This document shows positions 15,605 to 24,583 of a stretch of 64,000 nucleotides of DNA, in pieces. This DNA is from Streptomyces sp. TN58 (GTDB lineage Bacteria; Actinomycetota; Actinomycetes; Streptomycetales; Streptomycetaceae): positions 3,628,501-3,692,500 of the forward strand of contig NZ_CP018870.1 in assembly GCF_001941845.1 (NCBI RefSeq), written 5' to 3'. The notes below the pieces were generated by a model. The model saw nothing but the letters and a program-made list of their open reading frames with translations. It ran no database searches and was not told the origin of the DNA. Every line of letters starts with the position of its first letter. Positions within the stretch are counted from its first letter, which is position 1. A program made the translations under genes and the position numbers.

Positions 15605-18600
15605 TCAGCGGCGGCGGCGCGGCCCGCGTCCGCCTTCGCCGCGGCCCTCGTCGCCGAAACCGCCCCCGTCGCGCTCGTCGCCCTCGTCGTCGTCCCTGCG
15701 GCGGCCGAGCAGTTCGTCCGCCAGCGTCGGCAGGTCGTCGAGCGGGGTCTCCTCCGCCCAGTCGGGGCGGGGGCGGCGCGGCTGCCCGTCGTCGTCGACG
15801 ACGGGCAGCTCCCGGGTCCGCTCGTTGCCGGAATCCCGGAAGATGCCCGACGGAACCCGGTCAGCCGGGTCCTCCTCGGGACGCCGGGCCGTCGGCCGCG
15901 TCGCGGAGTGGGCACGTGCGCCACTGCCGGAGGCGCCGGCCGAGCCACTGCCGGAGCCGGTTCCCCCCTGACCGTCCAGGCGGACCGGCGGGAGCACGGC
16001 CGTCTCCGCGGCGTCGGGCGCCGCGGCCGACGGGTCGACCTTCGGCACCGGCACGGTCTGCGTGACGTCGTCCGGCCTGACGACCCGCTTGACGGCGGGG
16101 GTCTCGATCGTCACCGCGTCGTCCGGGTGCGGCCCCTTCGTCATGTCGATCCTGGGCGCGGCCGCCGCGCCGGAACCCGCCGCGCCGGAACCCGCCGCAG
16201 GCCCGGAAGCCGCCGGCCCGGAAGCCTGAGCCGCAGCAGCCTCGGCGGCCGCAGCCGCCTGGGCCTCGGCCGCCGCAGCGGCAGCCGCCGCCTTCGCGGC
16301 CGCCTCCGCCGCCGAGGCCTCGACCAGCCGGCGCGCCTCCTCGGCCTTCAGCAGGGCCTCCTCCGCCCGCCGCTGCTTCTCCAGCCGCCGTTCCTCGGCC
16401 TCGGCACGCAGCCGGGCCTCCTCCTCCAGGCGGAGCCGTTCCTCCTCCGCCTTGCGGGCGGCCTCGGCCTCGGCCCTGATCCGCGCCTCCTCGGCCTCGC
16501 GGGCCAGGCGCGCTTCCTCCTCGGCGCGCAGCCGCGCCTCCTCGGCCTTGCGCGCCGCCTCTTCCTCGGCCTTGCGCCGCGCCTCCTCCTCGGCGAGGCG
16601 CCGGGCCTCCGCCTGCGCGGCCACCTCCGCCTCGGAGAGCGGGAGCATCCGGTCCAGGCGGTGCCGTACGACGGTGGTCACCGAGTCCGGGTCCTGCCCG
16701 GCGTCGACCACCAGGTAGCGGCCGGGGTCGGCCGCGGCGAGGGTCAGGAATCCCGCCCGTACCCGTTGGTGGAACTCCGCCGGCTCCGACTCCAGCCGGT
16801 CCGGTGCCTCCGTGAACCGCTCCCGCGCCGCTTCCGGCGACACGTCGAGCAGCACGGTCAGGTGCGGTACGAGCCCGTCGGTGGCCCAGCGCGAGATCCG
16901 GGCGATCTCCGTCGGGGAGAGGTCCCGGCCAGCGCCCTGGTAGGCCACCGAGGAGTCGATGTAGCGGTCGGAGATGACGACCGCGCCGCGCTCCAGTGCC
17001 GGGCGCACCACCGTGTCCACGTGTTCCGCCCGGTCGGCCGCGTACATCAGGGCCTCGGCGCGGTTCGACAGTCCGGCCGAGGACACGTCGAGCAGGATCG
17101 AGCGGAGCCGCTTGCCGACCGGGGTGGCTCCCGGCTCGCGGGTCACGACGACCTCGTGCCCCTTGCTCCGTATCCAGTCGGCGAGCGCCTTGACCTGGGT
17201 GGACTTGCCGGCCCCGTCGCCGCCTTCCAGGGCGATGAAGAATCCGGTGGCGGCCGGGGCCTGTACGGGCTCCCCGCCGCGCAGCGCGTCGCGCAGGTCT
17301 CGGCGCAGCGGCACGCCGCCCCGGTCGTCGGCCTTGGTCAGGACGATCACGGCGACCGGCAGGAGCAGCGCGCCGACGAGCATCAGGGTGAAGGCGGCAC
17401 CGCCGTGTGAGAGGACGATCTCGGCGCCGGTCAGGTGGTGCGGGCCGATCAGGGCGGCGAGGACCGGCGCGGCGACGGCGCCGACGGCCGCGGCCACCCG
17501 TACGACGGCCTGGAGGTGCTCGGTGACCCGGGCCCGGCGGAACTCCTCGGTCTCCTGGTCCAGCAGCGTGTGGCCGGTGTTGGCGGCGACGCCCGCGGTG
17601 AGGCCCGCGAGCAGCGACAGGAACAGCACCGTCGCCATGTCCGGGACCAGGCCGCTCAGCAGCAGCGCGAGGCCGGTCACCGCTATGGCGAGGGCCAGCA
17701 GTCGGCGGCGGGACAGGCCGGGCAGCACCTTGCCGGCCTGGGTGGCGCGGATGCCGGCGGCGGTGCCGCCGACCAGCGCGAGGACGAACAGTGCGAAGGC
17801 GGCCGGGCCGCCGCCCAGGTCGAAGGCGTGCAGGACGGCCACGGCGACGGCGCAGGACACCGCTCCGGCGACCGCCGCGCAGCTCAGGACCAGCAGGGGG
17901 ACGGCGCCGGTGCGGCCCTTGTCGGGCCGGTCGCCCGCCTTGGGGGCGCGCAGCCCCTCCAGCGGGGAGCGGGGCCGCGGGGTCGCCGCGGTCGGCAGCA
18001 CCAGCGGCAGCAGCAGGGACACCGACGCGGCGAAGAGGCCGGCGGCGACGTACGAGCCGAGGGCGGCCTGGTTCGCGGCGAACCAGTCCACGCCGAGACC
18101 GAGCGCCTTGCCGACCAGGGTCGCGGCGAGCAGCGCGGCCGCCGCCGCGGGCAGCGCCGCGAAGGCCGTACGCAGGGTGAGTCGCCGCAGGGCGTCCATG
18201 TGGTCCGGGAGCGGCCGTACGGTGGCGCCCTCCGGCGGCGGCTCGGGCAGCAGGGCGGGCGCCGCGCTCTCCTTGGCCAGCGTCCACAGCCGTTCGGCGG
18301 CGCCGGACACGAAGACGGTGGCCAGCAGGGCGGTGAGCGCGTGGGCCGGGATCCAGTCGAGCCACAGCGGGGCGACGACGAAGAGGGCGATGCGGACCCC
18401 GTCGGCCCCGATCATCGTCCAGCGTCGGTCCAGCTTGCCGCTCGCGCCCAGCAGCCCGGACAGGGGGCCGAGCAGGACGGCGCCGAAGAGCAGGGTGGCG
18501 AGGATACGGACGCCGAAGACGGCGGCGACGGCGAGGGCCGCACCGCGGTATCCGCCGCCGAAGGCGCCCTCGGAGGCGGCTGCCTGAAGGGCCAGCAGAA

Positions 18601-18784
18601 CCAGCACCAGCAGGGCCAGGGCATCGCCGATGCCGCTCACCAGCTGGGCGCTCCACAGCCGGCGCAGCCGGGGGGTGCGCAGCAGTGCGCGCACCGCACG
18701 CTCACGGGAATCCGCGGCTAGGGCTTCGTCGTAGGTGGGGTTCGCCGGGGCGGTCACGACCGCCGGCTGCTCGGCTCGCGTCAT
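15605..18784 (-). CDS. tmk: Thymidylate kinase fused to an N-terminal MFS-like membrane domain
   Basis: The protein has 1059 residues from an ATG at 18784. Residues about 30-490 contain about 12 hydrophobic segments in an MFS-like layout. Residues about 511-715 are a complete dTMP kinase: P-loop 'FFIALEGGDGAGKST', the 'TREPGATPVGKRLRSILL' DR-E-P region, and 'ISDRYIDSSVAYQGAGR'. From about 720 to 850 there is an Ala/Glu/Arg coiled coil with many heptads ('EEARRKAEEEAARKAEEAR'). A Pro/Asp/Arg-rich, probably disordered tail follows. Normal Tmk is about 210 residues. The kinase makes dTDP from dTMP; the fusion places it at the membrane. From memory, such fusions are conserved in Streptomyces. Confidence 0.92.
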   Translation of the reverse strand: MTRAEQPAVVTAPANPTYDEALAADSRERAVRALLRTPRLRRLWSAQLVSGIGDALALLVLVLLALQAAASEGAFGGGYRGAALAVAAVFGVRILATLLFGAVLLGPLSGLLGASGKLDRRWTMIGADGVRIALFVVAPLWLDWIPAHALTALLATVFVSGAAERLWTLAKESAAPALLPEPPPEGATVRPLPDHMDALRRLTLRTAFAALPAAAAALLAATLVGKALGLGVDWFAANQAALGSYVAAGLFAASVSLLLPLVLPTAATPRPRSPLEGLRAPKAGDRPDKGRTGAVPLLVLSCAAVAGAVSCAVAVAVLHAFDLGGGPAAFALFVLALVGGTAAGIRATQAGKVLPGLSRRRLLALAIAVTGLALLLSGLVPDMATVLFLSLLAGLTAGVAANTGHTLLDQETEEFRRARVTEHLQAVVRVAAAVGAVAAPVLAALIGPHHLTGAEIVLSHGGAAFTLMLVGALLLPVAVIVLTKADDRGGVPLRRDLRDALRGGEPVQAPAATGFFIALEGGDGAGKSTQVKALADWIRSKGHEVVVTREPGATPVGKRLRSILLDVSSAGLSNRAEALMYAADRAEHVDTVVRPALERGAVVISDRYIDSSVAYQGAGRDLSPTEIARISRWATDGLVPHLTVLLDVSPEAARERFTEAPDRLESEPAEFHQRVRAGFLTLAAADPGRYLVVDAGQDPDSVTTVVRHRLDRMLPLSEAEVAAQAEARRLAEEEARRKAEEEAARKAEEARLRAEEEARLAREAEEARIRAEAEAARKAEEERLRLEEEARLRAEAEERRLEKQRRAEEALLKAEEARRLVEASAAEAAAKAAAAAAAAEAQAAAAAEAAAAQASGPAASGPAAGSGAAGSGAAAAPRIDMTKGPHPDDAVTIETPAVKRVVRPDDVTQTVPVPKVDPSAAAPDAAETAVLPPVRLDGQGGTGSGSGSAGASGSGARAHSATRPTARRPEEDPADRVPSGIFRDSGNERTRELPVVDDDGQPRRPRPDWAEETPLDDLPTLADELLGRRRDDDEGDERDGGGFGDEGRGEGGRGPRRRR

Positions 18785-18940
18785 CCGCCCAGCCTATCCG
18801 CTGCGCTTGGCGGGTGCGGAGGCCTGTGGACAAGGTCGGGTGTGACCCCGGACCCACCTTTCGGGGCTCCGCCCCGGGCCCGGACCCCGGGGAACGCCCA
18901 GGGTCCGGTGCGGTGCCGGCGGGGCTGACGGCGCGAGCGA
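18785..18940. other. Intergenic region between topA and tmk
   Basis: No gene is present. It contains TGTGGACAA (18825-18833, a perfect match to the Streptomyces DnaA box TTGTCCACA on the other strand). It also contains GC hairpins (cggggctccgccccg and accccggggaacgcccagggtcc) that can end topA transcription on the minus strand. Confidence 0.45.
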
Positions 18941-21769
18941 CTACTCGTCAGCGGCCGGGGCCGCGGCCGTCTTCTTCGCCGCCGTCTTCTTCGCCGCCGT
19001 CTTCTTGGCGACCGTCTTCTTCGCGGTCGTCGTCTTCTTGGCCGCCGTCTTCTTCGCGGCCGCGGTCTTCGTCGCGGTCGCCTTCTTCGCCGGGGCCTTC
19101 TTGGCGGCCTTCTTCGCCGTCTTCTTGGCCGGGCCCTTCGCCCGCTTCTCCGCGAGCAGCTCGTAGCCCCGCTCCGGCGTGATCGTCTCGACGTCGTCGT
19201 CCCGCCGCAGCGTCGCGTTCGTCTCGCCGTCCGTCACATACGGTCCGAAGCGGCCGTCCTTGACCACCACCGGCTTCTCGCTGACCGGGTCCGTGCCCAG
19301 CTCCTTCAGCGGCGGCTTGGCCGCGGCCCGCCCGCGCTGCTTGGGCTGCGCGTAGATGGCGAGGGCCTCGTCCAGCGTGATCGTGAAGAGCTGGTCCTCG
19401 GTCTCCAGCGACCGCGAGTCCGTGCCCTTCTTCAGGTACGGGCCGTAGCGGCCGTTCTGCGCGGTGATCTCCACGCCCTCGGCGTCGGCGCCGACGACCC
19501 GCGGCAGCGACATCAGCTTCAGCGCGTCGTCGAGGGTGACGGTGTCCAGGCTCATCGTCTTGAAGAGCGAGGCCGTCCGCGCCTTGACGGCGTTCTTGCC
19601 GGTCTTCGGCGTGCCCTCGGGCAGGATCTCCGTCACGTACGGCCCGTAGCGGCCGTCCTTGGCGACGATCTCGTTGCCGCTGACGGGGTCCTTGCCGAGC
19701 TGGAACTCGCCGCTCGGCTTCGCGAACAGCTCCTCCGCGTACGCGACCGTCAGCTCGTCCGGGGCCATGTCGTCGGGGACGTCGGCGCGCTGGTGGCCCT
19801 CCGCGTCCTTCTCACCGCGCTCCACATACGGCCCGTAGCGGCCGACGCGCAGCACGATGCCCTCGCCGACCGGGAAGGAGGAGATCTCCCGGGCGTCGAT
19901 CGCGCCCAGGTCCGTGACCAGCTCCTTCAGCCCGCCCAGGTGGTCGCCGTCGGCCGGTACGACCTCGGTGGCGTCCTCGGAGCCGAAGTAGAAGCGCTTC
20001 AGCCACGGCACGGACTGGGCCTCGCCCCGCGCGATGCGGTCGAGGTCGTCCTCCATCTTCGCGGTGAAGTCGTAGTCGACGAGCCGGCCGAAGTGCTTCT
20101 CCAGCAGGTTGACCACGGCGAACGACAGGAAGGACGGCACCAGGGCCGTGCCCTTCTTGAAGACGTAGCCGCGGTCGAGGATCGTGCCGATGATCGACGC
20201 GTACGTCGACGGCCGGCCGATCTCGCGCTCTTCGAGCTCCTTGACGAGCGAGGCCTCGGTGTAGCGGGCCGGCGGCTTGGTCGCGTGGCCGTCCGCCGTG
20301 ATCTCCTCGGCGGCGAGCGCGTCGCCCTCCGCGACCTGCGGCAGGCGCCGCTCGCGGTCGTCGAGCTCGGCGTTCGGGTCGTCCGCGCCCTCGACGTACG
20401 CCTTCATGAAGCCGTGGAAGGTGATCGTCTTGCCGGACGCGCTGAACTCGGCGTCGCGGCCGTCCGAGGCCCGCCCGCCGATCTTCACGGTGACGCTGTT
20501 GCCGGTCGCGTCCTTCATCTGGGAGGCGACGGTGCGCTTCCAGATCAGCTCGTACAGGCGGAACTGGTCGCCGGTCAGGCCGGTCTCGGCCGGGGTGCGG
20601 AAACGATCACCCGAAGGGCGGATCGCCTCGTGCGCCTCCTGCGCGTTCTTGACCTTGCCCGCGTAGACGCGCGGCTTCTCCGGCAGGTAGTCGGCCCCGT
20701 AGAGCTGGGTGACCTGCGCACGGGCCGCCGACACCGCGGTGTCGGACAGCGTGGTGGAGTCCGTACGCATGTAGGTGATGAAGCCGTTCTCGTACAGCTT
20801 CTGCGCCACCTGCATGGTCGCCTTCGCACCGAAGCCCAGCTTGCGCGAGGCCTCCTGCTGGAGCGTCGTCGTACGGAACGGGGCGTACGGGGACCGGCGG
20901 TACGGCTTGGACTCGACGGACCGGACGGCGAACGAGGCGCCTTCCAGCGCGGCGGCGAGCGCCCGGGCGCCCGCCTCGTCGAGGTGCAGCACCTCGCTCT
21001 TGAGCTGCCCGTTCGCACCGAAGTCACGGCCCTGCGCCACGCGCTTGCCGTCCACCGTGTTCAGGCGGGCGACCAGCGACGACGGGTCGGACGGGTCCCC
21101 GGCGCGGCCGGTGGAGAAGGTTCCGGTCAGGTCCCAGTACTCGGCGGAGCGGAAGGCGATGCGCTCGCGCTCCCGCTCGACGACGAGGCGGGTGGCGACG
21201 GACTGGACGCGGCCGGCCGACAGGCGCGGCATGACCTTCTTCCACAGGACCGGCGAGACCTCGTAGCCGTAGAGGCGGTCGAGGATGCGGCGGGTCTCCT
21301 GGGCGTCGACCATGCGCTGGTTCAGCTCGCGCGGGTTGGCGACGGCGTCGCGGATCGCGTCCTTGGTGATCTCGTGGAAGACCATCCGGTGGACGGGGAC
21401 CTTGGGCTTGAGGACTTCCTGCAGGTGCCACGCGATGGCTTCGCCCTCGCGGTCCTCATCGGTGGCGAGGAAGAGTTCGTCGGACTCGGCCAGCAGCTCC
21501 TTGAGCTTGCGGACCTGGGCCTTCTTGTCGGCGTTGACGACGTAGATCGGCTGGAAGTCGTGCTCGACGTCCACGCCGAGGCGGCGGACCTCGCCGGTGT
21601 ACTTGTCGGGAACCTCGGCCGCGCCGTTCGGGAGGTCGCGGATGTGCCCGACGCTCGCCTCGACGACGTATCCCGGGCCGAGGTAGCCCTTGATCGTCTT
21701 CGCCTTGGCAGGGGACTCGACGATGACGAGTCGGCGGCCGCCCTTTGCGGTCTCGCTAGTCGGGGACAA
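18941..21769 (-). CDS. topA: DNA topoisomerase I (type IA) with alternating Lys/Ala tail
   Basis: I chose the TTG at 21769 (protein starts 'MSPTSETAKGGRRLVIVES' if initiated with Met) because it matches the usual Streptomyces N-terminus and has a gagaaga RBS; no ATG or GTG is available. The protein has 942 residues. The Toprim domain has 'VESPAKAKTI' (Glu) and 'ATDEDREGEAIAWHL' (DxDxE). The active-site Tyr is in 'FITYMRTDSTTLS'. Four C-terminal repeats of the 'GRYGPYV' type follow, and the last about 65 residues are Lys/Ala/Thr repeats. It relaxes negative supercoils. The tail is known to stabilise DNA binding in Streptomyces TopA. Confidence 0.96.
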   Translation of the reverse strand: MSPTSETAKGGRRLVIVESPAKAKTIKGYLGPGYVVEASVGHIRDLPNGAAEVPDKYTGEVRRLGVDVEHDFQPIYVVNADKKAQVRKLKELLAESDELFLATDEDREGEAIAWHLQEVLKPKVPVHRMVFHEITKDAIRDAVANPRELNQRMVDAQETRRILDRLYGYEVSPVLWKKVMPRLSAGRVQSVATRLVVERERERIAFRSAEYWDLTGTFSTGRAGDPSDPSSLVARLNTVDGKRVAQGRDFGANGQLKSEVLHLDEAGARALAAALEGASFAVRSVESKPYRRSPYAPFRTTTLQQEASRKLGFGAKATMQVAQKLYENGFITYMRTDSTTLSDTAVSAARAQVTQLYGADYLPEKPRVYAGKVKNAQEAHEAIRPSGDRFRTPAETGLTGDQFRLYELIWKRTVASQMKDATGNSVTVKIGGRASDGRDAEFSASGKTITFHGFMKAYVEGADDPNAELDDRERRLPQVAEGDALAAEEITADGHATKPPARYTEASLVKELEEREIGRPSTYASIIGTILDRGYVFKKGTALVPSFLSFAVVNLLEKHFGRLVDYDFTAKMEDDLDRIARGEAQSVPWLKRFYFGSEDATEVVPADGDHLGGLKELVTDLGAIDAREISSFPVGEGIVLRVGRYGPYVERGEKDAEGHQRADVPDDMAPDELTVAYAEELFAKPSGEFQLGKDPVSGNEIVAKDGRYGPYVTEILPEGTPKTGKNAVKARTASLFKTMSLDTVTLDDALKLMSLPRVVGADAEGVEITAQNGRYGPYLKKGTDSRSLETEDQLFTITLDEALAIYAQPKQRGRAAAKPPLKELGTDPVSEKPVVVKDGRFGPYVTDGETNATLRRDDDVETITPERGYELLAEKRAKGPAKKTAKKAAKKAPAKKATATKTAAAKKTAAKKTTTAKKTVAKKTAAKKTAAKKTAAAPAADE

Positions 21770-22047
21770 CTTGGCTCTTCTCTCCGGTCGGCACTCGGTC
21801 GCAGTACGGCGACGCTGCGGAGTGTGACGGTACAACCCGCCCCCGTGTCAAACGGCACAAGCCCGCAACGGCCACTCGAACGGTAACCCGACAAGTGCCG
21901 GTTCTGCCGCCCGGATGCCGCGCCCGCCCCTTCCCGATCACCGGGCAGAGTGGCCCGGGGGCCGTCTGGCCCCGGCCGAACCAGTCCCACGCACGTCCCA
22001 CGCCGGGCCCGCGCCGGGGCCACGCCGGGCCGCGTCGCCCCGGCCGG
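21770..22047. other. topA upstream region
   Basis: I see no gene. It should carry the topA promoter on the minus strand and the end of the methyltransferase transcription unit. A run of ccggg/cccgg-rich sequence at 21950-22060 can fold, but no clean T-run terminator is visible. Confidence 0.3.
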
Positions 22048-23577
22048 CTACCGCCCGGGACGCTCCACCGGCTCCAGGAAACCCTGCTCGACCAGCAGCC
22101 GGATGGCCTCCGGGGTCCGGTCCCGCAGCATCACGGGGTCCTCCTGCATCAGCTGCGCGATCGCGTCCAGGATCCGCCCGGCGCTCAGTGAGCCGTCACA
22201 CACCCCCGCGAAGCCCGCACCGACCGTGTCGACCTTGGTGGCGCGCCGCATTCCGCGGTTCTGCCGGAGCACGACGTGTTCCGGGTCCTCCGCGCCGGGC
22301 GGGCCGACCTGCTCCTGGACGACTTCCTCCACCAGCGTGAAGTGGGCCTCCAGCAGGGCGGCGTCGTCGTGTTCGCGCAGGTAGTCCTGGCGGGCGAAGT
22401 GGGCGAGGACGGCATCGCCGAGCGGCTGCTCCACCGTGTGCGGCCACTCCTCGACCACGATCGAGGGCTCGGCCGCGTCCGTCCGGCGCAAGGTGATCCA
22501 TCCGAAGCCGACGGACTTCGTCTTGCGGGCCTCGAACTCGTCCAGCCAGTCCTCGTACCGCCGCGCGTACTCGGCGGGGTCGGTGCGGTGGTCCCCCGCG
22601 TCGCGCAGCCACAGCTCCGCGTACTGCGTCACGTCCTGCACGTCACGCTGCACGATCCACGCGTCGCAGCCGCGCGGCACCCAGGAGCGGAGCCGGTCGT
22701 GCCAGTCCTCGCCCTCCACGTGCTGCCAGTTGCCGAGGAACTGCGCGTACCCGCCGGGGTTGAGTCGCGCGCCCGCCTGCTGGACCAGGGTCCGGCACAG
22801 GTCGTCGCCGCCCATCCCGCCGTCGCGGTACGTCAGCCGGGCGCCGGGGGAGATCACGAACGGCGGGTTCGACACGATCAGGTCGTACGTGGCCTCCCCG
22901 ACCGGCTCGAAGAGCGAGCCGGTGAGCAGCTCGGCCTCGGGCGCGCCGGAGAGCGCGAGCGTCAGACGGGTGAATCCGAGAGCCCTCGGGTTGACGTCGG
23001 TGGCGGTGACCCTCGTCGCGTGCCGGGTGGCGTGCAGCGCCTGGATGCCCGATCCGGTGCCGAGGTCGAGGGCGGAGCCGACCGGGGTGCGTACGGTGAT
23101 CCCGGCCAGGGTGGTGGAGGCGCCGCCGACGCCGAGGACGACTCCCTCCTCCCGGCTGCCGATCCCGCCGGCCCCGCCCACGGCGCAGCCGAGGTCCGAG
23201 ACGATGAACCAGTCCTCGCCGTCCGGACCGCCGTACGGGCGGACGTCGACGGTGGCGTGCACGGTGTCCCCGCCGTCGCCGCCGGCCGCGCGCCGCAGCC
23301 AGCCGTCGGCCAGGGCGGCCTCGACCGGCATGGCCGACGCGGCGTGCGCGTACGGCACGGGCTGCTGGAGCAGGAACAGCCGGACCAGGGTCGCGAGCGG
23401 GCCGTCGCCGCCGCCCCGGGTGGCGCGCAGGGCGGGCACGGTCTCACTGCGGGCCAGCGCGGCGTAGGCGGGGGCGCCGAGCAGGTCGAGCAGCCCGTCG
23501 GCGGTGAAGCCGGCGGCCAGCATCGCACCGCGGAGCTCGGCGGCGTGGTCGGGGGTGGGGAGGCTGGTGGTACTCAC
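22048..23577 (-). CDS. N6-adenine/RsmC-like methyltransferase
   Basis: I chose the GTG at 23577 ('VSTTSLPTPDHAAELRGAML'); the 42 residues upstream in frame are low-complexity. The protein has 509 residues. An N-terminal helical domain is followed by an SAM-binding Rossmann fold with 'ALDLGTGSGIQALHA' (about 163) and the catalytic 'VSNPPFVISP' (N-P-P-F, about 236), typical of amino-group methyltransferases of RNA, DNA or protein glutamine. The C-terminal 200 residues look like a winged-helix accessory domain. The substrate is not determined. It lies upstream of topA on the same strand. Confidence 0.85.
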   Translation of the reverse strand: MSTTSLPTPDHAAELRGAMLAAGFTADGLLDLLGAPAYAALARSETVPALRATRGGGDGPLATLVRLFLLQQPVPYAHAASAMPVEAALADGWLRRAAGGDGGDTVHATVDVRPYGGPDGEDWFIVSDLGCAVGGAGGIGSREEGVVLGVGGASTTLAGITVRTPVGSALDLGTGSGIQALHATRHATRVTATDVNPRALGFTRLTLALSGAPEAELLTGSLFEPVGEATYDLIVSNPPFVISPGARLTYRDGGMGGDDLCRTLVQQAGARLNPGGYAQFLGNWQHVEGEDWHDRLRSWVPRGCDAWIVQRDVQDVTQYAELWLRDAGDHRTDPAEYARRYEDWLDEFEARKTKSVGFGWITLRRTDAAEPSIVVEEWPHTVEQPLGDAVLAHFARQDYLREHDDAALLEAHFTLVEEVVQEQVGPPGAEDPEHVVLRQNRGMRRATKVDTVGAGFAGVCDGSLSAGRILDAIAQLMQEDPVMLRDRTPEAIRLLVEQGFLEPVERPGR

Positions 23578-23767
23578 CCGTCCATTGTGTCCGCTGGGAC
23601 CCGTCCAGCCGGTCACGGCGGGGCCCTCCGCACGAAAGGGCGGCCGCGGCCCCCTCGCGGGGCCCGGCCGCCCGGTCGTCGTACGGCACTGCGCGGCCTG
23701 CACGGCCGGGCCGCCCCGGGGCGGGCCGCTCGGGCCGGGCCGCTCGGGCCGGGCTACTCGGGCCGGG

Positions 23768-24337
23768 CTACTCGGGCGAGGCCGACTCCACCCCCACCTG
23801 GCAGCCCTTCTGCTTGTCGATGGCCTTGTCCAGGCCGCCCGCCTTGAGCGTGGTGAGCGCGTCCTGGCCGCCCTTGGTCGCCGTCTGCAGACCGCCCGCG
23901 ACCTCCTTGAGGCCGTCGGCGAACTTCGTCTTGTCCGCGGGGTCGAGGGAGTCCATCTTGGCCTTCAGGTCGGCGTAGCCCTTCGAGGTCGACTCGAAGC
24001 CCTGGACCGCCGCCGCCTGGGTCTTGGCGCCGTCCTTGACCGGCGGGACGCCCGCCTTCTGCAGGGCGCTGCCCATCGTCTTGTACGACTCGGACATGGT
24101 CCCGAAGGCCGCCGAGTCGGTCTGCTTGACCTCGTCGGGGTTGCTGCTCTCCGTCGTCGCGACGCGCTTGACGTCGTTGTTGGCGGTCTCGATCTTCTTG
24201 AGTTCGGGCTGCCACTGGTCGCAGACCTTCTTGGCCCAGGCGTTGGCCTTCTCGTCGCCGTCGTCTCCGCCGCAGCCGGACAGGACGAGCATCAGCACCG
24301 CACTGCCCGACAACGCGGCCGCAAGCTTCTTGTTCAC
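23768..24337 (-). CDS. Small secreted lipoprotein
   Basis: The protein has 189 residues from a GTG at 24337 with an aaggga RBS. The signal peptide ends in lipobox 'LVLSGC' at about residue 22. The mature part is charged, helical and Lys/Ala/Asp-rich with two Cys (38 and about 179) that could form a disulphide. No enzymatic motif is seen. It is probably a cell-surface protein of unknown role, with homologues in the same place in other Streptomyces (from memory of gene order). Confidence 0.75.
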   Translation of the reverse strand: MNKKLAAALSGSAVLMLVLSGCGGDDGDEKANAWAKKVCDQWQPELKKIETANNDVKRVATTESSNPDEVKQTDSAAFGTMSESYKTMGSALQKAGVPPVKDGAKTQAAAVQGFESTSKGYADLKAKMDSLDPADKTKFADGLKEVAGGLQTATKGGQDALTTLKAGGLDKAIDKQKGCQVGVESASPE

Positions 24338-24362
24338 CGGATTGGTCCCTTCGAAGGCTCTC

Positions 24363-24446
24363 AGGGCTGTCCCGTGACCCCGGCGGGCACGCGACGCCGG
24401 GTACGGGGCCTCGCGCTTGATCCACCCGGGATTACGGGACAGCCCT
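24363..24446. repeat. 84-bp palindromic element (MITE-like)
   Basis: Perfect 13-bp terminal inverted repeats, agggctgtcccgt (24363-24375) and acgggacagccct (24434-24446), continue imperfectly for about 10 more bp. They enclose a GC-rich core with its own hairpin. The tips resemble ends of Streptomyces insertion sequences, recalled but not checked. It lies 26 nt upstream of the lipoprotein start, so it would be in its leader or promoter. Confidence 0.5.
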
Positions 24447-24484
24447 TCGGCCCGGAAGATACACGCCCGCCCTCCGGGGACGCA

Positions 24485-24532
24485 GAACGGCGGACGGACG
24501 GCGCGTCAGTCCGCGCCGCCTGTCCGCCGTTC
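24485..24532 (-). terminator. hppA terminator hairpin
   Basis: The arms gaacggcggac (24485-24495) and gtccgccgttc (24522-24532) pair perfectly, with an inner ggcgcg/cgcgcc stem. The hairpin sits 52 nt after the hppA stop on the minus strand. Confidence 0.65.
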
Positions 24533-24583
24533 GGGCGCACGGCCGGTCCTGCCGGTCCGGCACCCGTCCGCTCGGTACCTCGG

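Noticed and set aside
16000..18700. Long plus-strand frames antisense to tmk
   Set aside because: They mirror the GC-rich third codon positions of tmk and have no motifs.
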